From: Blautia sp.
GTDB lineage: Bacteria > Bacillota > Clostridia > Lachnospirales > Lachnospiraceae
Direction: 5' to 3'
Assembly (NCBI GenBank): GCA_017515325.1
Contig: JAFWGA010000018.1
Span: forward strand, 62,001-126,000
Length of the DNA stretch: 64,000 bases
Shown here in pieces: positions 17,326 to 26,520 of the stretch. A program made the translations under genes and the position numbers. How positions within the stretch are numbered: the stretch's first letter is position 1; every line of letters starts with the position of its first letter. Below the pieces are notes generated by a model. That model was given only the letters and a program-made list of their open reading frames with translations, made no database searches and had not been told where the DNA came from.

Positions 17326-18234
17326 ATGAGCACATTTATTGAAATCCTGAAGGTGATCCTTCTTGGGGTGGTGGAAGGGATCACAGAATGGCTTCCGATC
17401 AGTAGTACCGGACATATGATCCTGATCGATGAGTTTGTCAAACTGAATGTCAGGCCTGAGTTCATGGAGGTTTTTCTGGTAGTGATCCAGTTAGGCGCCA
17501 TTCTGGCGGTTGTTCTTCTTTTTTGGGGCAGGCTCTGGCCCTTCTGTTCCCTGGAGCTTACGGCTGCGGAAAAGAAAAAGCTGGCACGAAAACCGGCGGC
17601 TGAAAAGGTGTTCTGGACTTTCGTTCTTCGCTTCTGCAATATTGAAAAATGGATTCTCTGGCTGAAGATTTTTATCGCATGTATTCCTACTATTCTGATA
17701 GGCTTTCCGCTGAATGACTGGATCGAGGAGAAATTTAACAACTATTTTGTTGTAGCTGTCACATTGATTGTATACGGCATTCTCTTCATTGTGATTGAAA
17801 ATGTAAATCAAGGACGTAAGATGAGGATACGGAAGATGAACCAGATGGATTATCTTACCGCCTTTGGCATCGGTTGGTTTCAGGTCCTTGCTCTGATCCC
17901 GGGCACTTCACGGTCTGGGGCTACGATACTTGGAGGAATGCTCTTGGGCGCGTCACGGACAGTGGCGGCGGAATTTACCTTTTACCTGGCGATTCCGACT
18001 ATGTTTGGGGCCAGTCTTCTAAAGCTGATCAAGTTCGGATTTTCCTTTACGGCATGGGAAGTCCTTCTTCTGCTGATCGGAATGCTTGTGGCTTTTATTG
18101 TCTCCATATTCGCAATCAAATTCCTGCTTGGCTATATCAGGAAGAAAGATTTTAAGGCTTTTGGTTGGTACAGGATCGGTCTGGGCATCCTTGTCCTGGT
18201 ATACTTTGTCTTTAAGCGGTATTGGGCAGGCTGA
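17326..18234 (+). CDS. uppP: Undecaprenyl-diphosphatase
   Basis: UppP (BacA) removes a phosphate from undecaprenyl diphosphate so the lipid carrier can be reused in peptidoglycan synthesis; overexpression gives bacitracin tolerance in other species. The 302-residue membrane protein shows the signature EGITEWLPISSTGH (17-30) and the second catalytic motif GTSRSGATI (near 192), with many hydrophobic segments. ATG at 17326 follows AGGGGAGAG. It has its own promoter and a 140-base leader rich in repeat words, so cis regulation is possible. glpK follows but probably has independent expression. Confidence 0.95.
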   Translation: MSTFIEILKVILLGVVEGITEWLPISSTGHMILIDEFVKLNVRPEFMEVFLVVIQLGAILAVVLLFWGRLWPFCSLELTAAEKKKLARKPAAEKVFWTFVLRFCNIEKWILWLKIFIACIPTILIGFPLNDWIEEKFNNYFVVAVTLIVYGILFIVIENVNQGRKMRIRKMNQMDYLTAFGIGWFQVLALIPGTSRSGATILGGMLLGASRTVAAEFTFYLAIPTMFGASLLKLIKFGFSFTAWEVLLLLIGMLVAFIVSIFAIKFLLGYIRKKDFKAFGWYRIGLGILVLVYFVFKRYWAG

Positions 18235-18343
18235 CCTTTTCCCGTTGTGACAATAACAGTCACGCTATCGTCTGCCGAGCAACAAAACGTCATCCCGAAG
18301 ACGGTTTGCCGGACCGGACCATGTACGCTAGGAGGAGGGAAAA

Positions 18344-19840
18344 ATGGGTAATTATATCATGGCGTTGGATCAGGGGACCACGAGTTCCCGCTGTATTCTG
18401 TTTGATGACCGGGGGAGGATGAGGAGCGTCGCTCAGAAGGAGTTTACTCAGTATTTTCCGCAGCCTGGCTGGGTAGAGCATGACCCTTTGGAGATATGGT
18501 CTTCTCAGATGGCTGTCGCCATCGAAGCTATGGGAAAGATCGGTGCCGAGGTTTCGGATATCGAGGCAATCGGCATTACCAACCAGAGAGAAACAACAAT
18601 TGTATGGGATAAGGATACCGGAAGACCGGTTTATCCGGCCATCGTCTGGCAATGTCGCCGCACGGCGGATATTGTCGAGAGGTTGGTGGAGGATGGATTC
18701 GATAAGGTAATCTCAGAACGTACCGGCCTGATCCCTGATCCGTATTTTTCCGGAACCAAGGTGAAATGGATTCTGGATCATGTCGACGGAGCCCGTCAGG
18801 CCGCCCGGGAGGGAAAGCTTTTGTTCGGCACGGTGGATACCTGGCTGATCTGGAAGCTGACCAAGGGTGAGATCCATGTGACGGATTATACCAATGCCTC
18901 AAGGACCATGCTGTTCGACATTCGCCGGATGGACTGGGACGACGAGATTCTTTCCTATTTTGATATTCCTCGCTGCATGCTGCCTCAGGTGCTTCCTTCC
19001 AGCCGGATCTATGGCTATTCCCATGGCAGCCTGATCGGAGGCCGCATTCCCATCGCCGGGGCTGCCGGAGACCAGCAGGCCGCCCTGTTCGGCCAGTGCT
19101 GTTTTGATTCCGGTGATGTCAAAAACACCTATGGTACCGGCTGCTTTCTCCTGATGCATACCGGAAAGAAAGCGGTTTCCTCCCGTCAGGGGCTGCTGAC
19201 CACAGTGGCAGTCAATGCGGACGGTAGTCCCGGTTATGCTTTGGAGGGAAGTGTTTTTGTTGCGGGAGCGGCGATTCAGTGGCTCAGGGATGAGCTGCAG
19301 ATTCTGGACAATGCCCCTCAGTCAGAGACTTATTGCCGGATGGTACCGGACACCAACGGTGTTTATGTTGTACCTGCTTTTACGGGACTTGGCGCTCCCT
19401 ATTGGGATCCTTATGCCCGCGGTGCTGTTCTGGGCCTGACAAGAGGGACGACCCGGGCGCATCTCATCCGGGCGACAGTTGAGTCTCTGGCGTATCAGGT
19501 CAGCGATGTAATCCGGGCTATGGAGAAGGATGCCGGCATTCCTCTTCATTCATTGAAGGTGGATGGCGGTGCCAGTGCCAATGATTTTCTGATGCAGTTT
19601 CAGGCGGATATTCTTGGCTCGAAGGTGGTGAGGCCTGCCTGTATTGAGACAACAGCCCTTGGAGCCGCCAGCCTGGCAGGTCTGGCTGTCGGGTTTTGGA
19701 AAGACGCGGATCAGCTCCGGGCAAACTGGCAGGAGGAGAGGATTTTTCTTCCTGAATTGGCCGAGAAGGAAAGGGAAGAGCTGAAAAGGGGCTGGGAAAA
19801 GGCAGTTCGCTGTTCCTTTGGCTGGGCCAGGCAGAATTGA
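18344..19840 (+). CDS. glpK: Glycerol kinase
   Basis: GlpK phosphorylates glycerol with ATP to glycerol 3-phosphate in the cytoplasm. The 498-residue FGGY-type protein has the N-terminal ATP-site motif [11 protein letters not shown], the glycerol-binding segment [10 protein letters not shown], the [11 protein letters not shown] segment and the C-terminal [17 protein letters not shown]. All expected regions are intact. AGGAGGAGG lies about eight bases before the ATG. No glycerol facilitator or glpO is adjacent in this window. No clear promoter or terminator was seen on either side. Confidence 0.97.
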   Translation: MGNYIMALDQGTTSSRCILFDDRGRMRSVAQKEFTQYFPQPGWVEHDPLEIWSSQMAVAIEAMGKIGAEVSDIEAIGITNQRETTIVWDKDTGRPVYPAIVWQCRRTADIVERLVEDGFDKVISERTGLIPDPYFSGTKVKWILDHVDGARQAAREGKLLFGTVDTWLIWKLTKGEIHVTDYTNASRTMLFDIRRMDWDDEILSYFDIPRCMLPQVLPSSRIYGYSHGSLIGGRIPIAGAAGDQQAALFGQCCFDSGDVKNTYGTGCFLLMHTGKKAVSSRQGLLTTVAVNADGSPGYALEGSVFVAGAAIQWLRDELQILDNAPQSETYCRMVPDTNGVYVVPAFTGLGAPYWDPYARGAVLGLTRGTTRAHLIRATVESLAYQVSDVIRAMEKDAGIPLHSLKVDGGASANDFLMQFQADILGSKVVRPACIETTALGAASLAGLAVGFWKDADQLRANWQEERIFLPELAEKEREELKRGWEKAVRCSFGWARQN

Positions 19841-19919
19841 ACATTACGTTGATTTCCTTCACAGTTACAAATGCCTCTGCAAATGAACCGTGATACTAAA
19901 GTTTTGGGAGGAAAATGCA

Positions 19920-20636
19920 GTGCGAACAAAACTGATACGGGGGAATATCCTGGCAGTCTTGGTATTTCTTTTGTCTGCGGGAGCAGGCGGCTGCAGGTTT
20001 GAGCCAAAGCCGCTGATCAATGATATTACACCGACTCCGGCTGTTCAGCCCGTTATGACACAGGAACCGACACCGACACCGATTCCTGCTCCTACGGCTT
20101 TCCCGGTCCAGAATGTAAGTGCTCCGGTCATGATCCGTGTTTTCGGCAGCAAATCAGACAGTTCTGGTTCCTTCCTTCTTACCAATCATTCCCGGAGCCC
20201 TATCCGGGAGATTTATCTGTCCTCCGCGGATAAAGGACAATGGGGCAGGAATCTGCTGCCCCGGGAGACGTCCATACGGGAAGGGGAACAGGTACAGATC
20301 TATTATCCTGCTTCAGACTCGGAGAACCTCTATGATATCAGAATTACGGATGGAAACGGCTCCTGGCATGAGATATACAGTGTGAATCTGCCGAGTATTC
20401 CCTCAGCCTCGCTTGAGAGAAATGAAAACTGGGAGTATTACTTCTCTTACCAGGATGGCAGCCAGAGCGCTCCTTCCGACCCGGCATCAAAAACGGACGA
20501 CGATGATTCTGACGTTGAGAACGATGAAGAAGAATATCCTTATGAATATGATTCGGACGGATGGGAAGTATATTATTTTGATGACGATACAGACTATGGC
20601 ACTGGCGATGATTACTGGGATTATGTGAGCGAATAG
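19920..20636 (+). CDS. Lipoprotein with Thr-Pro linker and acidic Tyr/Asp tail
   Basis: GTG at 19920 is the start: GGGAGG lies eight bases upstream, and it gives a signal peptide with lipobox AGGC. The 238-residue protein then has a Thr/Pro linker (TPTPAVQPVMTQEPTPTPIP), a globular domain of about 110 residues containing LLTNHSRSPIREIYLSSADK, and a very acidic tail (DDDTDYGTGDDYWDYVSE). The middle domain looks like a small beta fold, but I do not recognise it. It is probably tethered outside the membrane. The acidic Tyr/Asp tail resembles that of the CapA-like protein at 31149. Confidence 0.7.
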   Translation: MRTKLIRGNILAVLVFLLSAGAGGCRFEPKPLINDITPTPAVQPVMTQEPTPTPIPAPTAFPVQNVSAPVMIRVFGSKSDSSGSFLLTNHSRSPIREIYLSSADKGQWGRNLLPRETSIREGEQVQIYYPASDSENLYDIRITDGNGSWHEIYSVNLPSIPSASLERNENWEYYFSYQDGSQSAPSDPASKTDDDDSDVENDEEEYPYEYDSDGWEVYYFDDDTDYGTGDDYWDYVSE

Positions 20637-20672
20637 AAAAAAATAAACAAAATGAGATAAGGAGATGGATCT

Positions 20673-21623
20673 ATGATGAAAAGACTATGGAAAAACCTTT
20701 TCCTGATGACAGCCGTTCTTGCAGCCGTCTTTGCCTGGGGTAATGCCAGGCCGGTGGTGGTACAGGCCGGATCTGAGCCTGTTCTCGTCACAGATATGAT
20801 GGGGCGGGAGCTCACCCTTGAGAAGCCGGTTTCGCGGATCGTTGCGCTGACAGCCGCGGATTGTGAGATCCTTTATGCCTTAGGTGCCGGGGATCTGCTG
20901 GTTGGCCGGGGAGAGTACTGCGATTATCCCCCGGAGGTAATGGATGTGCCGTCCGTTCAGTCCGGCGCGGATACGAATATCGAACAGCTTATCGCCCTGG
21001 AACCCGAGGTCCTGCTGATGGGAACCATGGCCCAGTCGCAGGAGCAGATCGCTTCCCTGGAGGATGCCGGGATCAAGGTTCTCGTTTCCGACGCTCAGGA
21101 TATTGAAGGAGTGTATACGGCTGTTTCCATGATCGGTTCTCTTGTGGGAAAGGAGGCTGAGGCTGAGGAGATCGTTTCGGGCATGAAAGCTTCCTTTGAG
21201 GAGTTGGAGACTATGACGGAAAAGGAAGAAACCCAGACGGTTTATTTTGAAGTGTCTCCTTTGGAATACGGGCTATGGGCGGCGGGCAGCGGTACTTTTA
21301 TGAACGAGATCGCCCAGATGATTGGCCTGAAGAATATTTTTGATGATGTGGAGGGCTGGGGAAGCGTTTCTGAGGAACAGGTGATCGAACGGGATCCGGA
21401 TTACATTGTGACCATTTCCATGTATTTTGGAGAAGGGCCGACTCCTGTGGAGGAAATCCTTTCCCGTCAGGGCTGGGAAAACATCACTGCCATCAGGAAT
21501 GAAAAGATATTGAATCTGCAGAACAATGAATTGTCAAGACCGACACCAAGACTGGTGGACGGGGCTAAGATGCTTTATGATTTTGTTTATGAAGAAAATG
21601 AGCAGGCAGAAGATGCAGCATAA
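20673..21623 (+). CDS. ABC transporter substrate-binding protein (BtuF/FepB type)
   Basis: This 316-residue exported binding protein belongs to the helical-backbone Peripla_BP_2 family, which takes cobalamin, heme or ferric siderophores. The family pattern is clear: VTDMMGRELTLEKPVSRIVA at the start of the mature part, VLLMGTMAQSQEQIASLEDA in the middle, and a C-terminal YDFVYEE. The signal peptide appears to lack a lipobox Cys, which is unusual for a Gram-positive binding protein. AAGGAG sits upstream of the first ATG. No cobalamin riboswitch is visible in the 36-base gap. A strong hairpin separates it from the permease. Confidence 0.88.
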   Translation: MMKRLWKNLFLMTAVLAAVFAWGNARPVVVQAGSEPVLVTDMMGRELTLEKPVSRIVALTAADCEILYALGAGDLLVGRGEYCDYPPEVMDVPSVQSGADTNIEQLIALEPEVLLMGTMAQSQEQIASLEDAGIKVLVSDAQDIEGVYTAVSMIGSLVGKEAEAEEIVSGMKASFEELETMTEKEETQTVYFEVSPLEYGLWAAGSGTFMNEIAQMIGLKNIFDDVEGWGSVSEEQVIERDPDYIVTISMYFGEGPTPVEEILSRQGWENITAIRNEKILNLQNNELSRPTPRLVDGAKMLYDFVYEENEQAEDAA

Positions 21624-21633
21624 GCTTTATGGT

Positions 21634-21666
21634 AAGGAGGGAAGCCAAAAGGTTTCCCTCCTTTTT
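21634..21666 (+). terminator. Intra-operon terminator between binding protein and permease
   Basis: AAGGAGGGAAGCC pairs with GGTTTCCCTCCTT over 13 bases (one G-T pair) around an AAAA loop, and TTT follows. It would reduce read-through into the permease and ATPase genes, giving excess binding protein. Confidence 0.88.
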
Positions 21667-21679
21667 AGAAAGGAATACA

Positions 21680-22741
21680 GTGGTTAATCAGGAAAAGAGA
21701 GTCAAAAAGAAAAACAGTGACGGGGAAGGTTTTTCGCCCCTTGCCTATCTGGCTTTTGCCTCTGTCACGTTTGCTACGGCAGTGCTTTGTGTCTGCTTGG
21801 GAAGTGTCACCATCTCGCTATCCACTACGATGCGGACGATCAGCCTGGCTTTATTGGGAAAGTCTTCCCTGCTGCCGGCTACAGCCCGTTCCATCATCTT
21901 GTCTGTCAGACTGCCGAGAGTGCTCTGCGTCGCGCTGACGGGGGCTTCCCTTTCCATCTGTGGGGCAGCCATGCAGGGGCTGCTGAAGAACCCCCTGGCT
22001 GACGGATCTACGCTGGGGGTATCCTCCGGCGCTTCATTAGGAGCGGCTATTTCCATTGCTTTTGGGATGCGCCTGCTTTTTCTGCCTTTTTCTGCTACGG
22101 TAGCTATGGCCATGCTTTTTGCCTTCGCTTCATTGATTCTGATCCTTTTTCTGGCTTACCGGCTGGACAACTCTTTGTCCACCAATACCATTATTCTCAT
22201 GGGTATCATCTATTCCATGTTTATTTCCAGCATCCTATCCCTGGTGCTTACCTTCGCGGGGGAAAGGGTAAAGCATATTACCTTCTGGACGATGGGGTCA
22301 TTGGCAGGGAGCAGCTATAAAAATGCCGGCATCCTGTTTTTGACACTGATCCTTTGTTTTGGGATTCTCATGCTCCACGCCAGGGAATTGAATGCTTTTG
22401 CCATAGGAGAGGATAACGCCCGGCACATTGGAGTAAATGTCAGGCGGGTTCGGCTGGTGGTTTTGATTACAGTATCTGCGCTGATCGGTGTCTGTGTTTC
22501 CATTGGGGGCAGTATTGGCTTTGTGGGACTGGTGACTCCGCATATGGTAAGGATGCTGACAGGACCAAACCATCGAAGACTCCTTCCGGCCTCCGTTTTT
22601 GGAGGGGCGACGTTTTTGATGCTGGCGGATCTGTTGGCCAGGATTATCCTGAATCCTCTGGAATTGCCTATTGGAGTGGTAACTTCCTTCTTCGGTGCTA
22701 TGCTCTTTGTGTATATTTTTTATAAGAGCAGAAGTTTGTAA
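21680..22741 (+). CDS. FecCD-family ABC transporter permease
   Basis: This permease forms the membrane channel of the importer. GTG at 21680 is the likely start: AGAAAGGA lies about six bases upstream, and an upstream start at 21629 would fall inside the terminator. The 353-residue protein has about nine to ten membrane segments and the family motifs RLPRVLCVALTGASLSICGA and SIGFVGLVTPHMVRMLTGPN. It pairs with the binding protein before it and the ATPase after it. The substrate is probably a corrinoid, heme or siderophore. Confidence 0.92.
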   Translation: MVNQEKRVKKKNSDGEGFSPLAYLAFASVTFATAVLCVCLGSVTISLSTTMRTISLALLGKSSLLPATARSIILSVRLPRVLCVALTGASLSICGAAMQGLLKNPLADGSTLGVSSGASLGAAISIAFGMRLLFLPFSATVAMAMLFAFASLILILFLAYRLDNSLSTNTIILMGIIYSMFISSILSLVLTFAGERVKHITFWTMGSLAGSSYKNAGILFLTLILCFGILMLHARELNAFAIGEDNARHIGVNVRRVRLVVLITVSALIGVCVSIGGSIGFVGLVTPHMVRMLTGPNHRRLLPASVFGGATFLMLADLLARIILNPLELPIGVVTSFFGAMLFVYIFYKSRSL

Positions 22742-22781
22742 AAAGATAGTATGCGCAGTAAAGACAGAAAGGGGGAGGCCA

Positions 22782-23651
22782 ATGGCGGGAATATTTGGGA
22801 AGCGGAAAGCTCTGGAAAAGGAGGAAAACAACTCAGGACCAGGCCGGGACGGATTGCTTTACGTCAATAAGCTGTCAGTGGCTTACGCAGACAGTGTGGT
22901 TCTTCGTGAGGTAAGCTTTTCTTTGAAAGAAGGACAGTGGCTGATGATCATCGGGCCGAACGGAGCCGGAAAATCAACCATTGTTAACGCGGTTTCCCAG
23001 GGTCTGCCTTACCAGGGAGAGATCTACTGTATGGGGAGGGATGTAAAGCTGTTTCGCCCCTATGAGCTGGCAAGGCAGATCGGCATTCTGGCTCAGAATC
23101 ATTATGTGAGCTATTCCTTTACGGTGAGGGAGGTGGTGCGCCTTGGCCGTTATGCCTATCGAAAAGGACTGTTTCAGAATGAGGAGGATGACGGGGAGGA
23201 TCGTATATCCCAGGCGCTGGCTGTCACCGGACTGCAGGAGTTGGAGAAAAAATCCGTTTTGGAGCTTTCCGGAGGAGAACTCCAACGTGTTTTTCTGGCT
23301 CAGCTTTTTGCCCAGGATCCCAGAATTCTGATACTGGATGAGCCTACCAACCATCTGGATCTGGTATATCAGAAGCAGGTTTTTTCCATGATCACGAAGT
23401 GGCTGTCGGTTAAGGGACGGGCAGTCATCTCTGTCGTCCATGATCTGAGCCTGGCCAGGGCTTATGGCACACATGCCCTTCTTCTGAAAAAGGGGCAGAC
23501 TCTTGCCCAGGGAAGTATGCCGGATGTATTTACACCGGAAGCCCTGAAAGAAGCCTACTCATTGGACGTTTATGAATGGATGAACCGGATGCTGTCTCAG
23601 TGGAGGGAAAATACTATTTTAGGGAGTCCACCAGTTCCTGAAGCTCGATAA
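22782..23651 (+). CDS. ABC transporter ATP-binding protein (iron/cobalamin type)
   Basis: This 289-residue ATPase powers the importer. Walker A GPNGAGKST, signature LSGGELQR, Walker B ILILDEPTNHLD and the H-loop VVHD are all present. ATG at 22782 follows GGGGGAGG; earlier in-frame starts lack a site. It has a 25-residue charged N-terminal extension. The last 38 bases overlap the 3' end of the convergent ABC-F gene, so the two transcripts must be antisense to each other at their ends. Confidence 0.93.
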   Translation: MAGIFGKRKALEKEENNSGPGRDGLLYVNKLSVAYADSVVLREVSFSLKEGQWLMIIGPNGAGKSTIVNAVSQGLPYQGEIYCMGRDVKLFRPYELARQIGILAQNHYVSYSFTVREVVRLGRYAYRKGLFQNEEDDGEDRISQALAVTGLQELEKKSVLELSGGELQRVFLAQLFAQDPRILILDEPTNHLDLVYQKQVFSMITKWLSVKGRAVISVVHDLSLARAYGTHALLLKKGQTLAQGSMPDVFTPEALKEAYSLDVYEWMNRMLSQWRENTILGSPPVPEAR

Positions 23652-25431
23652 ATCTTTCGATTTTCGTCTCCAGTTCGGCGTCAACCGCGTCTTTTTCTTT
23701 GGAAAGCTCGGACAGCTTTGTATAAGAAGTGGCATTTTCGGCCATCTGTGCCGCGAGTTCCTCTGACCGCCGGGTAAGGGCATCAATCAGCCCTTCTATC
23801 TCGTCATATTCCTTCTGTTCGAGATAAGACAGCCTTTTCTTTACCGATTCCTGACGGGGCTTGCCGCTGCTTTTGTGGGAAGCTTTTTCTGCATGATCTG
23901 TCCGGGAAGGTTGGGAAATCTCCTGCCGCGAAGCTTTGCCGCTTCTGGAAAGCTTGTGTTCCCGGTATTCTTCATAGCCTCCTTCGCTCTGGAGGAGCAG
24001 GCCGTCGGCCTCGAAGCTGAAAATACGGTTTACCACTCGGTCAAGGAAATATCGGTCATGGGAAACGGTGATGACAGTACCGGCAAAGCTGTCCAGATAA
24101 TCTTCCAGGATCTGCAGAGTCTGAATATCAAGGTCATTGGTGGGCTCGTCAAGAATGAGCACATTGGGAGAAGCCATGAGGACTAGCAGCAGGTAAAGTC
24201 GCCTTTTTTCACCGCCGGAAAGCTTTCCCACGGGTGCATACTGAGCTTCGGCGTCAAACAGGAACCGTTCGCACATGGATGATGCGGATACCAGTCCCTC
24301 CTTCGTCCGGATATACTCCGCCACATCCTTTACCGTATCGATGACCCGTGCATCATTGGAAGGCAGTCGGTTTTCCTGGCCGAAATATCCGAACTGAATG
24401 GTCTGACCGACCTCGACATGTCCTGTGTCCGGCGTAAGCTCACCCATCATGATTTTCAGAAGGGTAGATTTTCCACAGCCGTTGGGTCCGATCAATCCCA
24501 CTCGGTCAGTTTTTAAAAAGGTATAGGTAAAATCGCGGAAGAGAGTTTTTCCATCGAAGGCTTTTGAGATATCGTAGAGTTCAAGGGTTTTATTGCCCAT
24601 CCGGGTTGAAAGGGAAGAGATGGCGACATTTCTTTCTTCTATGATCTGGTCCCTGTCCCTGAGAGCTTCAAACCGTTGAATATGCGCTTTTTGCTTGGTG
24701 GAGCGGGCGCGGGCGCCGCGCATCATCCAGGCCAGGTCCTGTTTGTACAGAGCGGCCATCTTTCGCTCTGCAGCCAGGGCAAAGTTCAGCCGCTCCTGTT
24801 TCCTGGTTAGATAAATCTCATAATTTCCTTCGTATCGATACACATTTTTGCGATCTATTTCCCAGATGGTCTCTGTGACCTCATCCAGAAAATATCGGTC
24901 ATGAGTAACCAGGAGCAGAGCACCTTTAAAGTGCTCCAGCCAGTTCTGCAGCCATTCTATCATATCGTGATCCAGATGGTTGGTCGGCTCATCCAGGATG
25001 AGGAGGTCACAGGGGGTGAGGATGGAAGCGGCAAGGGCAGCACGTTTTCGTTGACCGCCGGATAAAAGCCGGGGAGAGCAGGCCGGATCGTCAATACCAA
25101 ATCGCTGCAGCATGGCAAGGGCTTCGCCGTCGGTATTCCAATGTTCTTCCTTTCCGTGAATAAAGGCACTGACATTTTCCAGGACTGATATCCCGGGATC
25201 AAAAACAGGATTCTGCGGCAGATAACAGACCCGCAGTCCCTTTCTCATGGTAAGCTTTCCTCCATCCGGCTCCGTCAGTCCGGCGATAATTGACAAAAGC
25301 GTAGTTTTTCCTGTCCCGTTTATGCCGATCAGGCCTACCCGTTCCTGATCCTCCATACCCAGTGTGACAGAAGAAAAAACGGTTTTGGCTCCAAGGGTTT
25401 TGCGGATATCCTCCAGAGTAAGGATATTCAT
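23614..25431 (-). CDS. ABC-F family ATPase (Uup/YdiF-like)
   Basis: ABC-F proteins have two fused ATPase domains and no membrane part. They act on the ribosome, and some protect it from antibiotics. This 605-residue protein has Walker A GINGTGKTT and GPNGCGKST, signatures LSGGQRKR and LSGGEKRR, and DEPTNHLD and DEPTNDLD. A linker between the two domains and a C-terminal coiled coil (after about 530) match the Uup/YdiF branch rather than dedicated resistance types. AAGGAGGT lies upstream of the ATG. Substrate or antibiotic specificity cannot be told from sequence. Confidence 0.92.
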   Translation of the reverse strand: MNILTLEDIRKTLGAKTVFSSVTLGMEDQERVGLIGINGTGKTTLLSIIAGLTEPDGGKLTMRKGLRVCYLPQNPVFDPGISVLENVSAFIHGKEEHWNTDGEALAMLQRFGIDDPACSPRLLSGGQRKRAALAASILTPCDLLILDEPTNHLDHDMIEWLQNWLEHFKGALLLVTHDRYFLDEVTETIWEIDRKNVYRYEGNYEIYLTRKQERLNFALAAERKMAALYKQDLAWMMRGARARSTKQKAHIQRFEALRDRDQIIEERNVAISSLSTRMGNKTLELYDISKAFDGKTLFRDFTYTFLKTDRVGLIGPNGCGKSTLLKIMMGELTPDTGHVEVGQTIQFGYFGQENRLPSNDARVIDTVKDVAEYIRTKEGLVSASSMCERFLFDAEAQYAPVGKLSGGEKRRLYLLLVLMASPNVLILDEPTNDLDIQTLQILEDYLDSFAGTVITVSHDRYFLDRVVNRIFSFEADGLLLQSEGGYEEYREHKLSRSGKASRQEISQPSRTDHAEKASHKSSGKPRQESVKKRLSYLEQKEYDEIEGLIDALTRRSEELAAQMAENATSYTKLSELSKEKDAVDAELETKIERFIELQELVDSLK

Positions 25432-25507
25432 CGGTATTACCTCCTTTTTGTACAGATCCTTAGGGTGTCAATTGTACAGGAATGAAAAAAATGCGTCAAT
25501 AGCAGTA

Positions 25508-25536
25508 TAGCCAAGAACCGATAAATAGAGTATAAT
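25508..25536 (+). promoter_or_regulatory. Promoter of rpe
   Basis: A consensus -10 TATAAT (25531-25536) is preceded at 17 bases by TAGCCA (25508-25513). The leader contains AACTGTTCAGTC at 25558-25569, which is also found inverted at about 5651-5662. Confidence 0.6.
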
Positions 25537-25605
25537 ATGGTCGTAAGAGAAGACGTAACTGTTCAGTCACACAAAAGCATATCCTGGCGAGAAAGGAGAT
25601 CAGAT

Positions 25606-26268
25606 ATGAACCATTATCGATTAGCTCCCTCGATTTTATCCGCAGATTTCCGAAATCTGGAAAAGGACATTACCCAGGCAGTACAGGCCGGCGCGCAGTA
25701 TCTGCACATCGATGTCATGGATGGCCTTTTTGTTCCCAGTATTTCTCTGGGAATGCCGGTGATCAAGGCTATCCGTCCTGTATCGGACGTGGTCTTTGAT
25801 GTGCACCTTATGGTTCAGGATCCGGAACGCTATATAGAAGAATTTGCCCGGATCGGTGCGGATATTATTACGGTTCACGCTGAGGCTACCCGACATCTGG
25901 ATCGTGCCATCCAGCAGATTCATGCCTGTGGGAAGAAGGCAGGAGTCGCCCTGAATCCGGCTACCCCCCTGAATGCCCTGGATTATGTATTGGGTAAAGT
26001 GGAGATGATCCTGCTGATGACAGTAAATCCTGGTTTTGGCGGACAGAAGTATATTCCCGAGATGACCCAAAAGATAAAAACCCTGCGGGAAAGACTGACG
26101 GAAACAGGACTCGAGACAGATATCGAGGTCGATGGAGGAATCAACGATTCCACCATTGAAACTGTCCTGACTGCAGGAGCTAACATTCTGGTGGCAGGAT
26201 CGGCGGTGTTTGACGGGAAAGATATCGCCGCTAATGTCCGCCGCTATCTTGCGGTTATGAACAGGTGA
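25606..26268 (+). CDS. rpe: Ribulose-phosphate 3-epimerase
   Basis: Rpe interconverts ribulose 5-phosphate and xylulose 5-phosphate in the pentose phosphate pathway. The 220-residue TIM-barrel protein has the metal-site motif HIDVMDGLFVPSISLG, VHLMV, TVNPGFGGQ and the phosphate-binding VDGGIN and AGSAVF. ATG at 25606 follows GAAAGGAG; an in-frame upstream start at 25537 lies between the -10 and the ribosome binding site and is not used. No rsgA or thiN neighbour is present. A T-run (26281-26288) follows the gene. Confidence 0.96.
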   Translation: MNHYRLAPSILSADFRNLEKDITQAVQAGAQYLHIDVMDGLFVPSISLGMPVIKAIRPVSDVVFDVHLMVQDPERYIEEFARIGADIITVHAEATRHLDRAIQQIHACGKKAGVALNPATPLNALDYVLGKVEMILLMTVNPGFGGQKYIPEMTQKIKTLRERLTETGLETDIEVDGGINDSTIETVLTAGANILVAGSAVFDGKDIAANVRRYLAVMNR

Positions 26269-26324
26269 AACAGAAGGATATTTTTTTTACAAGGGAATCG
26301 TTACGAAAGAGTTTCGGTTTCTAT

Positions 26325-26354
26325 TTGACAGAGGCACTTTAAGCATGATAGTAT
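26325..26354 (+). promoter_or_regulatory. Promoter of the 26521 gene
   Basis: A consensus -35 TTGACA (26325-26330) and -10 TAGTAT (26349-26354) are separated by 18 bases. Transcription would start near 26361, just before the structured leader. Confidence 0.7.
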
Positions 26355-26370
26355 TTTGTCACGGTTAAGG

Positions 26371-26462
26371 TCAGCAGCCAGTTTTTTCACTGGCCAAAGT
26401 CACGCTTTTGTCGGCGCAATGCGCAGCGTGCTGCTGATGTCGAATCGCCGGGAATAGGCGAT
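26371..26462 (+). ncRNA. Multi-hairpin 5' leader, candidate structured RNA
   Basis: A closing stem TCAGCAG (26371-26377) / CTGCTGA (26431-26437) encloses two hairpins. These are CCAGT/ACTGG (26378-26393) and CACGC/GCGTG (26401-26430), the latter with an inner GCGC/GCGC. A third hairpin AATCGCC/GGCGATT (26442-26462) follows. It lies between a good promoter and the ribosome binding site of the next gene. No known riboswitch class is recognised. Confidence 0.45.
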
Positions 26463-26520
26463 TATTGTCATCCGAACACAATATGACAGAATAGAACTGA
26501 GTTCTATGAGGAGAATAATT

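Noticed and set aside
20637-20672. A cobalamin riboswitch before the ABC importer
   Set aside because: Only 36 bases separate the previous stop from the start codon, and no B12-box-like sequence is visible.
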